Below are positions 22,795 through 34,700 of a DNA stretch of 64,000 nucleotides, in pieces; position 1 is the stretch's first letter; each line of letters opens with the position of its first letter. The stretch spans positions 14,746,501 to 14,810,500 of the forward strand of contig JAPNXP010000001.1 of NCBI GenBank assembly GCA_028753945.1, written 5' to 3'. The notes beneath the pieces were generated by a model that searched no databases, was not told the DNA's origin, and saw only the letters and a list, made by a program, of their open reading frames with translations. The translations under genes were made by a program, and so were the position numbers. This DNA comes from Hexactinellida sp. DTS-2022. Its lineage: Eukaryota; Porifera; Hexactinellida.

Positions 22795-25700
22795 CTACAC
22801 AATATCGTCCTCGCTGGAGGGAGCTGTCTCAGTGGGCTGCTGCTGGTCTGACACAATATGCGCGTTGAGAGAAGTGCGCATGTCCCGAGCTGACAGGTCG
22901 CTGTAGGGGGACTGGGAGGAGTCAGCTGGGGAGGGCAGGTCCGGGCCCCCCAGGCGAGACAGCTTTATAGCGTCTGTGTAGCTAGGGGGGGACTTGAGGG
23001 GGGCGGGGGCTCTCTAGTGAATATAGAAGTTGTATTACAGTGGAGCCTCCCATAACGGACAACCCTCGTGGCACGGATTTATTTATTTAGCATATGTTTA
23101 ATATAAAAGCAACCTCTAAATAGCGGACACCGGTTCCGGTCCCAAGGTGTCCGTTGGCTCTATTGTATTACTTCAAGTAATAGGTGTTATAACGAATTGT
23201 TATTAAGACCCAGTAAATTTCGTTATAATGGGACTGCACTCATTTTCTAGACTCAAAGTTGTGTTAATACTATATTATTCCTAGGTATCGTTACCCCAGA
23301 AAACCTGAAATTAGCCCTATGGGGGAACTTACCCCTAATTGCCGACCACTGATTTAAGTGTATTATGATACTCGATTAACACCACAGTACAGTAGAACCT
23401 CGTTAATACGAACACCAACGGACGGTAAAATTGTTCGCTTTATCCAGAGTTCGATTAACCGGAGTCATACCCATTCAATAGCCATTGTAGGGACCTGATT
23501 TTGTGGAACTATTTGTTCGTCTTATCCGGAAATTCGTATTAACCGTGTTCTACTGTACTCTGTTCTTTCTAATAGTCCACCAGTGGGCGATTGGCCCAAA
23601 GTGGACTATTATAGAATATGGACTATTACAGATACAGTCGACTCCACTTAATAGAGTCACCTCGGGACCAGGTTGCTTTGACACGATTAAGCGGAGAAAT
23701 CTAAGCTATTAAGCGGAGTCGACTGTATATAAATAGTTCATTTAGACAAGTAAATAAGTGGACTACTAGAAAAGTGGACAATTAGAGAGAACTCCTGATA
23801 TAATAGCAAGTTGCATTTCACACGAAATTAGCTTGCTAATAGGCGAACTTAGAGGCATAATTAATATTAAATGCTTTCTTGGGGACTGAAAATAGCTTGC
23901 TATTAGGCGAACACCACTGTATAACGAAATAACCGCTTATAACTAAATGGAGGTTTTACCCAGGGTTGCCAATCCAATCCAATCCAATCGACAATCCAAT
24001 CCAATCGAGCCAAATTTGGACAATCGGCAATCCAAATTTGGACAATCGATTATTCGGATGATAATCCAATCGCAATCGACAATCCAAAATATCATCGATT
24101 CTTTTGGATTGTTTCTCCGATTTTTTTCGATCGTTTACTGCTCAGTATTATATCAAAAAGAGTTATGTTTCATCATATGTTCAAACTTAAAACATATATT
24201 ATTGGGTTTAATTTACGAGCAATTGAGCATTTTAAATTTTGGCATTATTTAGATATTGAAAAAACAAACAATCGGAAAAAATCGATGAAATTCATCGATT
24301 GCAATCCAATCGATAATCCAATCGATGAAAAATGCAGCAATCCAATCGACAATCCAATCGATGAAAAATGCAGCAATCGGCAATCGAAAATATTCTCGAT
24401 TGGATTGGATTGGCAACCCTGCTGTTTTACCTGAGAGCACTAAATGCATTAATTATTACTCGTTTATAGCGAATATCCGGATATAATGAAGGGATTTATA
24501 GGTCCCAAGCACTTCGTTATAACTAGAGTAAAGGTGCGAGTACAAACTATACAACTTTGGAAAGAAAAATGCAACTAATCACACGTCAGTTAATAGAAGT
24601 CACACTGACACAAGTATGCTTTAATCAGCAAAGAGGAACTGAAATTACAAGACGGGAATAAAATAAAATAATATTATTCCGTCGCCTAACCACATATAAA
24701 TTACAATACGTATATAATATTTTTGAAGTATAAGCGAAGGAAATAAATCTAGTGAAAAATATGAAAACTCCCGTAGCGCGGAAAGAACGAACAGCTTCCA
24801 ATAATGATTTAATCGAGTTCACAGTCTAACAGACAAATGCGTGGAATTGCTTGGGCTAACGAGGTTCTACAGTATTATACGTAGATATTGTTAGAATATA
24901 ATTGAATATGCATATGATAAAATTGATCGGTTGTGTCAGGTCATTGAGTTCCATCTGGTGTATAGTCGACTGAAATAAATTTCCTCTCCAGATTGAAATT
25001 CACTGGTATGTGTGATTTAAAAAATAATATTATATTAAGAACATTCAAGGGACCAAAATTGTGTTCATAATAGAGAGACTTCATGATAAGCGAACTCAAC
25101 TTAATACAAGCCCTATGTAGGGTGTTAAATTGGGACCATGGGACTTGTTCATAATAAATAAAAAGATATTCACAAAGCAGACCCGACTGTATTAAATAAT
25201 ACAGCAAACATTCGATAATCGGGCCCTAATAAACGGGAAAGTTTTTGCTTTCACCAGAAGTGTCCCAAATATCGAGTGTAGGTTGATATGCACGAGCACT
25301 TCGGTTTCCAACCAACCAACCAACCAACCAACCAACCAACAACCAACCAAACAACCAACCAAACAAATAACAAACAAACAAACACAACAATCGAGTTTTA
25401 ATATATTACGTCTTACTAACCAGCATTGCTATATCCGAGGTAGCAGCCTTAGCCACCTGATCCTGGAGAGCAGTGGCAGCTAGAGACTTATCCTGAAGCT
25501 GAGCGCTGACGGACCCCAGCTGTTCCTGAAGATCCGATATCTAAATAGGTCACACTAGTTAATAGCAGAGACTAGTTAGTAGCAGAGACTAGTTAGTAGC
25601 AGAGACTAGTTAGTAGCAGAGACTAGTTAATAGCAGAGACTAGCTAATAGCAGAGACTAGTTAATAGCAGAGACTAGTTAATAGCAGAGACTAGTTAGTA

Positions 25701-28700
25701 GCAGAGACTAGTTAGTAGCAGAGACTAGTTAATAGCAGAGACTAGTTAATAGCAGAGACTAGTTAGTATCAGAGACTAGTTAATAGCAGAGACTAGTTAA
25801 TAGCAGAGACTAGTTAATAGCAGAGACTAGTTAATAGCAGAGACTAGTTAATAGCAGAGACTAGTTAATAGCAGAGACTAGTTAATAGCAGAGACTAGTT
25901 AATAGCAGAGACTAGTTAATAGCAGAGACTAGTTAATAGCAGAGACTAGTTAATAGCAGAGACTAGTTAATAGCAGAAATTGGTTAATAGCAGAGACTAG
26001 TTAATAGCAGAGACTAGTTAATAGCAGAGACTAGTTAAATAGCAGAGACTAGTTAATAGCAGAGATTAGTTAATAGCAGAGACTAGTTAATAGCAGAGAC
26101 TAGTTAAATAGCAGAGACTAGTTAATAGCAGAGATTAGTTAATAGCAGAGACTAGCTAATAGCAGAGACTAGTTAATAGCAGAGACTAGTTAATAGCAGA
26201 GACTAGTTAATAGCAGAGATTAGTTAATAGCAGAGACTAGCTAATAGCAGAGACTAGCTAATAGCAGAGACTAGTTAATAGCAGAGACTAGTTAATAGCA
26301 GAGACTAGTTAATAGCAGAGACTAGTTAATAGCAGAGACTAGTTAATAGCAGAGACTAGTTAATAGCAGAAATTGGTTAATAGCAGAGACTAGTTAATAG
26401 CAGAGACTAGTTAATAGCAGAGACTAGTTAGTAGCAGAGACTAGTTAATAGCAGAGACTAGTTAGTAGCAGAGACTAGTTAGTATCAGAGACTAGTTAAT
26501 AGCAGAGACTAGTTAATAGCAGAGACTAGTTAATAGCAGAGACTAGTTAATAGCAGAGACTAGTTAATAGCAGAGACTAGTTAATAGCAGAGACTAGTTA
26601 ATAGCAGAGACTAGTTAATAGCAGAGACTAGTTAATAGCAGAGACTAGTTAATAGCAGAGACTAGTTAAATAGCAGAGACTAGTTAATAGCAGAGATTAG
26701 TTAATAGCAGAGACTAGCTAATAGCAGAGACTAGTTAATAGCAGAGACTAGTAAATATCAGAGACTAGTTAATAGCAGAGACTAGTTAATAGCAGAGACT
26801 AGTTAATAGCAGAGACTAGTTAATAGCAGAGACTAGTTAATAGCAGAGACTAGCTAATAGCAGAGACTAGTTAATAGCAGAGACTAGCTAAATAGCAGAG
26901 ACTAGTTAATAGCAGAGACTAGTTAATATCAGAGACTAGTTAAATAGCAGAGACTAGTTAATAGCAGAGATTAGTTAATAGCAGAGACTAGCTAATAGCA
27001 GAGACTAGTTAATAGCAGAGATTAGTTAATAGCAGAGACTAGTTAATAGCAGAGACTAGTTAATAGCAGAGACTAGTTAAATAGCAGAGACTAGTTAATA
27101 GCAGAGACTAGTTAATAGCAGAGACTAGCTAATAGCAGAGACTAGTTAATAGCAGAGACTAGTTAATAGCAGAGACTAGTTAATAGCAGAGACTAGTTAA
27201 TAGCAGAGACTAGTTAATAGCAGAGACTAGTTAATAGCAGAGACTAGTTAATAGCAGAGACTAGTTAATAGCAGAGACTAGTTAATAGCAGAGACTAGTT
27301 AATAGCAGAGACTAGTTAATAGCAGAGACTAGTTAATAGCAGAGACTAGTTAATAGCAGAGACTAGTTAATAGCAGAGACTAGCTAAATATCAGAGACTA
27401 GTTAATAGCAGAGACTAGCTAATAGCAGAGACTAGTAAATAGCAGAGACTAGTTAATAGCAGAGACTAGTTAATAGCAGAGACTAGTTAATAGCAGAGAC
27501 TAGTTAATAGCAGAGACTAGTTAATAGCAGAGACTAGTAAATATCAGAGACTAGTTAATAGCAGAGACTAGTTAATAGCAGAGACTAGTTAATAGCAGAG
27601 ACTAGCTAATAGCAGAGACTAGTTAATAGCAGAGACTAGTTAATAGCAGAGACTAGCTAAATATCAGAGACTAGTTAATAGCAGAGACTAGTTAATAGCA
27701 GAGACTAGTTAATAGCAGAGACTAGTTAATAGCAGAGACTAGTTAATAGCAGAGACTAGTTAATAGCAGAGACTAGTTAATAGCAGAGACTAGTTAATAG
27801 CAGAGACTAGTTAATAGCAGAGACTAGTTAATAGCAGAGACTAGCTAAATATCAGAGACTAGTTAATAGCAGAGACTAGCTAATAGCAGAGACTAGTAAA
27901 TAGCAGAGACTAGTTAATAGCAGAGACTAGTTAATAGCAGAGACTAGTTAATAGCAGAGACTAGTTAATAGCAGAGACTAGTTAATAGCAGAGACTAGTA
28001 AATATCAGAGACTAGTTAATAGCAGAGACTAGTTAATAGCAGAGACTAGTTAATAGCAGAGACTAGCTAAATATCAGAGACTAGTTAATAGCAGAGACTA
28101 GTTAATAGCAGAGACTAGCTAAATATCAGAGACTAGTTAATAGCAGAGACTAGCTAATAGCAGAGACTAGTAAATAGCAGAGACTAGTTAATAGCAGAGA
28201 CTAGTTAATAGCAGAGACTAGTTAATAGCAGAGACTAGCTAAATATCAGAGACTAGTTAATAGCAGAGACTAGTTAATAGCAGAGACTAGCTAAATATCA
28301 GAGACTAGTTAATAGCAGAGACTAGCTAAATATCAGAGACTAGTTAATAGCAGAGACTAGTTAATAGCAGAGGAATAACATAGGCGCAATAAATGGGGGA
28401 AATAGTGGTTTTTATGACGTAGTAAAGGCTTCATTTAAAGTATTCCGTTGGCTTTAGTCATATTTAAAGATTATTCTATAAGTACAGTGAGTTTTTGAGG
28501 AAAAATACATAACATTGTAAATTGACTAAAGGTTAGGGGCAAAACCATTTTCAGGGGAGGCGAAATCAAACCAGCTGGAAAAACCTTGATACTTAGAGAT
28601 TATTATATTAGTACTTGGGATAACCGAAAGTATTATTTTTTGGTTTACTTATTGAAAACAAACAAAACAAAGTATGTTCACGAACAGACAAAGGATCTAA

Positions 28701-31700
28701 TACACTGCGATTCGGAGTAGCTTATCTCAATTCAGAATACGTACAAGTTCTATTCGATTCTCCTATAATGTCATGAAGACCAATGCCAACATAATATTCT
28801 CTATATTTCAGATGGTATAATGAAATGAGAGTGATAAGTAGTTGTGCAATTGTAAGCATTGATTGGAGTTAATACAATTATAAATACGGGAAAAGACCAC
28901 TAATTGGAGCTCATCGTGTTACTTAGCAATAATTATTTCCACACAGGTGTCGCGTGATATAACTTGACAATATGCTATATACTATACACTATATAGCTAT
29001 AGCTCTACATTAGCTTATCTGGCCTGGGCTAGGATTATAATTAACATATTTAGATAAATAACCATCGGTAACGGAATCAGGGTTTCATTAGGAGGAGGGC
29101 GGGGTTCCCCCTTGGAATTTGAGAATGTGAGAGGCGTCTAAGCCCCCCTCACATTCCCAAACTCTACTTTGCCCGCCCTTTCCTAATGTCTGGATGAAAC
29201 ATTGGTAATACAGTTGACATGGCAAAAATTTCTGGTTTATGTTTACACTGTATGGGTCCCGTTCAAAGCCTGTATAAGATATGGCACGGGCGTCTATTTG
29301 CCAAAGTATTTGGGGGGAATGATTATTCCTGATGTGAATATTTACTATTAGGAATAACTACTCCTCAGGTCAGGGCCGGATATGTATATTTGTGGGGGGC
29401 AGAAATTTCGATTTTCACAATGGTTTGTATATATCGGTAGTATACTAGACAAATTAGCCCAAAAATACACAAAAATATATATTTTCATTTAATTGTTGTC
29501 ATCTCATTCGTAATTAGGCTTTCATCCAGACAAAATTTATACGCGTCTAGATTCAGTTTCAGCAAGCTCACACGCGCCTAAAACACTCAAATTCGTATCA
29601 CGTCTATGGGCGCATCTCTCAATTTTCGTGCGCCTAGAAAAGTTTCCTTATAAAATTACCTGGATAAACCCTGTTCGTATGTTGTGGCGAGGTCAACCCA
29701 TTCTAACACCCTGTTATTGGCAACGGGGCAAGTGCCCTGTTTGCCCTGCCTTAAATCCGGCCCTGTCTCAGGTTATATACTCTTTGTTGTTCTTGAACAT
29801 AACATTGGGGGAGGGAGCCGAGGGGCGACAAGATAATTTCGCCCCTCACTTGTAATTGGGGCGATGACTGCCTCCTGGCCTATGGTAGTTAGTGGAAATG
29901 TATACCGTATTTGTACCAACGAGGGTTTCAGTATAATATTATATTTGGGTACTATAGTGTAACCCGATTAACCGAACTAATTGGGACATGTCAAATATGT
30001 TCGGATAATTTAAGGATTATCTAACTAATGGAATAACATTGGGACAAGTCAAACAAACATGTTGGGATAATCGAAGAATTGGGTTAATCCAAATTCGGAT
30101 AATCGGAGTTGCATTGTAATCACTAATTCAAATAGTCCGGACATATTCCACTGTTTAACACCTATAAATGATGACATTAGGTTATTAGTAGACCACTTTA
30201 AGGTTCCAGAAATTATACAGGAAATATTTGTGAGCAGATTTAGGGTTCTGATATGACAGACTGAAGTCATACACTCGAGTCGGTAGTGGAATAGTCAGAT
30301 TGAAGTCGAACAGTGCAGTAAATGAGTAACACCATTCTTTCAAGTCATTAATCATAATATTCCAATAGTCTGTTAATTGCTAGAGAAGAATGTTAACCAA
30401 GAAATCCTGGAAGCTTTTAGCTTGTAATACGATAGTGTAGAAAGACAGGCTACAAGGCACTGTCTCAAGTTACAGGCACTTATACGGAATTGTATTATAA
30501 GCTGAACAATACTATGCATAATTAGAGAGTGTATTACACAACGCATAGTAATTACCGCTAAGCGACTATGAGGTATACTGAGCAGATGCACATTTGGTGA
30601 CACCTGTACTGAGTGATTAGTGACAGATCTAATGAAAGGGCATTCTCTAAAATCTTAGTAGTTCTAATAACCTACGAATACCGTACATACTCTAATAGTA
30701 GCCCCTATTCGAATAATTGCCTACCTCCAATAATAGCACCCCCCGAATTAGTAAATACAAATTTACTACCAGTACCCTTAGTAAATTTCTTTATCTAATA
30801 TTAGTCGCAATACGATTATCAACCGACTAACATAAATAAATTGTATCAACATGTGATATTCTCGAAAGTATCAAAAATTATTGGTCAGAAAATAGCCTAA
30901 AAACAATAATCGCCTAGGCTACTATTAGAATAAATACGGTAATATACTAGATACATACTCGTAGGGGCGTTATAACTTTATGTGCACTTCCAAAGGGGGA
31001 GTCAACCAATGTGTGAGAATCCTTGCTTTTTGAATTAGAAAACGGTCCAACAAACGTGACAAAAGAAGGGGTATATAATTTCCTAGAATTATGCGTTACT
31101 TAACGTTTGAACGCCCCAAATAGTCAAACCGCTTAATCGAAATAAACATTCGAGGAACTTCAATACAGTACGAACTCAGTTATGCGAACTCGTTGGGATA
31201 ATTCAAACAGGTTCGGATAATCGAGGTTGCGCTGTATTTTGATTTTGTATTCGGGACAACTTGACTTGTGTATCAATGAAGCAGAACGGACATTAGTATA
31301 TTGTTGTGAAATCTCTTATACAGTGAATACGGGTAGAGGAACAAGTTTTAGGAAATGTGTTTATTCAATAGTGTTCATAAAGTATCTATAATAAGAACTT
31401 TAAGAAGATATTTTCTCCTATATTCATTATCTACTGTAATACCTAATCTATTTCCCATTATACATTGAATACTCTCACCTTTGGAAAAAGCAGTTTTTCT
31501 GACATCCTATGTTTAATACGCACGTATGATACTCAATTGGAATTGTCTGACTAATACTGTTCTGCCAACCAATATAATGCATACTATACTATGCCCAATA
31601 TTAAGTATAGAGGAAAGAAATTTCGGTGAAATTAAGACGAAATTCAACAATCCTAAATAAAGTGTTGTGATGCTTCACTGTTACCTTCTGGAGTAGTGTC

Positions 31701-34700
31701 CTTGGGAAAGGCACTAGGTGGCAGTGCGGGCAGACTATGACTACGGGTCTTAGTATTCACATGCCGGCAGTACGACTGGTAACCTAGTAGCGACACTAGG
31801 TTGGCGCGAGGCGCAATAAGAGTGGTCGAGGGTTACCCTCCTGACGAGTCCCTGCAATGGGACGAAACTACACACATAGCATCCCTATGAGTTGGGGGAC
31901 TATGGACGATTAGTCTCCATACTAAGTCGTGGCCTGATCTCATGACAAAAGTACAGTAGACTCTCGTTAATACAAACACAAGGAGACCATGAAAATTTGT
32001 TCGTATTATCCGGAATTCTTATTAACCGGAGTCATTTGTATGCATTTGTAATTTTGTATAGTCTAGGGGCTAGGGGCATTAAACCTTGTTCGCCTTAACC
32101 TATATTTCGGCCTTTCCGTCTTCGTATGAACGAGAGTCTACTGTATTCAGAAATAAGGGACACACTAGTTCCGATAAGGGGAACGATATACAAGGCTCTC
32201 TTGATGTCCTTCTAACGAGAATAGATAGCTTTAAGTATCATAAAGGATAATAAGTTAATATTTGAGAATATTAAGGAATAGGTGTCAGTTGAACTGAAGC
32301 TCAGAGGAATCTCTTCGAGATACAAATGAGAATACGCGTTAGATCAGTAAGTGGAAATAAATGAGTGATAGAATATCGGTCTCAACTAAGGTATTCTGGC
32401 TAATGGAATACTTTTACTTAGTAACTTACAATTTGACTGTATTAGTTCGAATATACGTAAACGTACGTACGTATATATATATATTTACAAACTCTCGTTA
32501 TAACGAAGTGCTTGGGACCTGTAAATTCCTTCGTTATATCCGATATTCGTTATAAGCGGATAAAAATAATACAATTATTTGGGGGAAAGGTATCAGTTGT
32601 AAGTAGTAGCTTTATTATGGTCTGCTGTTCATAACAGAATAGTTAGTTAATTTGGGTTCAAATCAGTGTATTATACAGCTATTTGTAAATGTACTCCTAA
32701 TCCTGGTCTGATCCAATTTTCAGGAGAAGATTCCAAATATTCGTGCTCCTAATTAAAATTTCCCAAATCATACTCCAAAAGGAGCGTCTCGCACTCCTAG
32801 ATAATTCCTTGGTTCAAATTGCAATACAATCTTGAAAGTAAACTTAATAGCGTAATTAACGAGCTATTTATAGTACATACGTATTTGTTAATTAACTAGA
32901 GCAGTAGTTATTAGGAATGAGAATGCGAGGTATGTGGGAATCAATGCAATTCTCTGAAATAGCACATTGCAACTGGCTACTAAGGTCTGACTGTATGTGC
33001 GGTGTTAACAGAATAGTGAATACTTACTGCACTATAGTAGCAAGAATAAACTCGTCGTATCCATTTGATATCTCACAACTCTAAAGCATTCTAACAAGTT
33101 ATCTGTACACTATACAGATGGGAATTAAGTACATCTAGATATAATAGAATTCTTAACATAACTCTATAAGAATTACTCAACCCGGCCAAAAGTATTTGAA
33201 CAAGCGATATATTAATGCACACAGTAATGCTTTCTACAACATTTTAATGGCTGTTGATTTAATACCGGTCTGAAATGATCTTACATCATTATAAATTTTG
33301 AAATATTGTAATTTCAGGCAATTTTCGGCGGAGTACGTGAAGTTATTTTTCGCCCGAAACAACCGGTCTCCGCAAAGCTATTTTAATATCCAGGAGCGAG
33401 AAGAGGTCTTTTAGACGTAATTTTTTGAAATAATAATGCCAGGCATACTTTGCGACGCACATAAAGCATTTGGCTTGCATAACTGTACTTACTGATGGGA
33501 AGTTAATTGTTAGAATAACAGTTCCACTTTACCCAGACACTTAATCTGGTAAATACTGTTTCACGGCTCACATTTACACCAAATGTGCCGAGATTAGTTA
33601 TAACTTATAATAAATGCAATTACAAATCCTAGAAAAGTGAAATTGAGTTTGACACAGAATATGTATCTAGAGGGTTCTCATTTAGTAATCAGACATGAGA
33701 CAATATACTCCGCTCATTACCGTAGTAGAATAATACTGTATAGTAAACTGTATAATAGGTATCCAGCAACAAAGCAGGCACTTTTAGGTGCCATTCAGGA
33801 ATTTGTTGAGGTGCAAAAGTGCTTGCAGTGTGATCCCATTTAGGTGCCGAGTTGGCACTTAATTTGGTGCCCGGTCTCTAGCAATATTTTTTGCATTATA
33901 AATTCTGGATAAATCCCTGTTTGGGTACCGTACATATTTTATCTCCTTCAAATAATGCCTCATCATTGAATTATACAGATTTTGTATTATGGCCAGCGTA
34001 TTATACAGCCATTTGTAAATACGCTCCTAATCCTGGTCTGATCCAATTTCAATACGCTTAAATCACAAATTAATGTTACGGAATAGGAGAGGTTCCAAAT
34101 TTTCGCGGTCCTAAATTCAAATTTTCCAAAAATCATGCTCCAAAAGGAGCGTATCGCGCTCCTGGATAATTCCTTGATTATGGCTGACACCTTTAGGGTG
34201 CCGCTAAAATTAATCTTCTATAAAAAGTGCCGGCCAATAAACCCTAGATAAACACCTGCAGCAAAGTAAGCATGAGTATAGCATATAGTAGACAGAACAT
34301 ATAATGAATGCCCAGGGAATGGTACTAAGCTAGTTATTATTCAATAACGTATTAGACACAACCTAGGCCTCCGCAATAACAAGCTACAAGCAGTTTCAGA
34401 ATATTAAAATATTTTCACCTTACCTATGTATCTCCCACGCTATATAATGAAGTTTACATAAACTTATACATCTTATCATTATTATTATCTTATTATTATT
34501 TAAGTGTGTGAGGAATTAATGAGTCAGTCACAGGTAAGATTGGAAATATGTAAGTTTCATGTTATATATCTAATGGGAGTCTCAACAATTACAGGGATAA
34601 TAGTATTTGTCTATAGTAATCGCATTTTCACTAAATGACTAGACTCTAGTTAGTACGAACAACAGGGAACCGTCAAAATTAGTTTGTAATATCGGGGATC

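Larger units (their letters stand above)
28373..31675. other. RASSF intron 2, no gene seen
   Basis: AT-rich intronic DNA. Visible pieces: an imperfect inverted pair near 29075-29205 (TTTCATTAGGAGG and CTGGATGAAAC), a CATCCAGG MITE (29516-29673), decayed pogo-like ends near 29955-30115 and 31165-31235 with GATTATCCGAA-type motifs, and the MITE at 30679-30941. No coding similarity. Confidence 0.55.

Noticed and set aside
25548-28372. Considered as a CRISPR array or centromeric satellite
   Set aside because: Units are 17 bp in direct tandem without spacers, in an intron of a eukaryotic gene. A minisatellite explains it fully.
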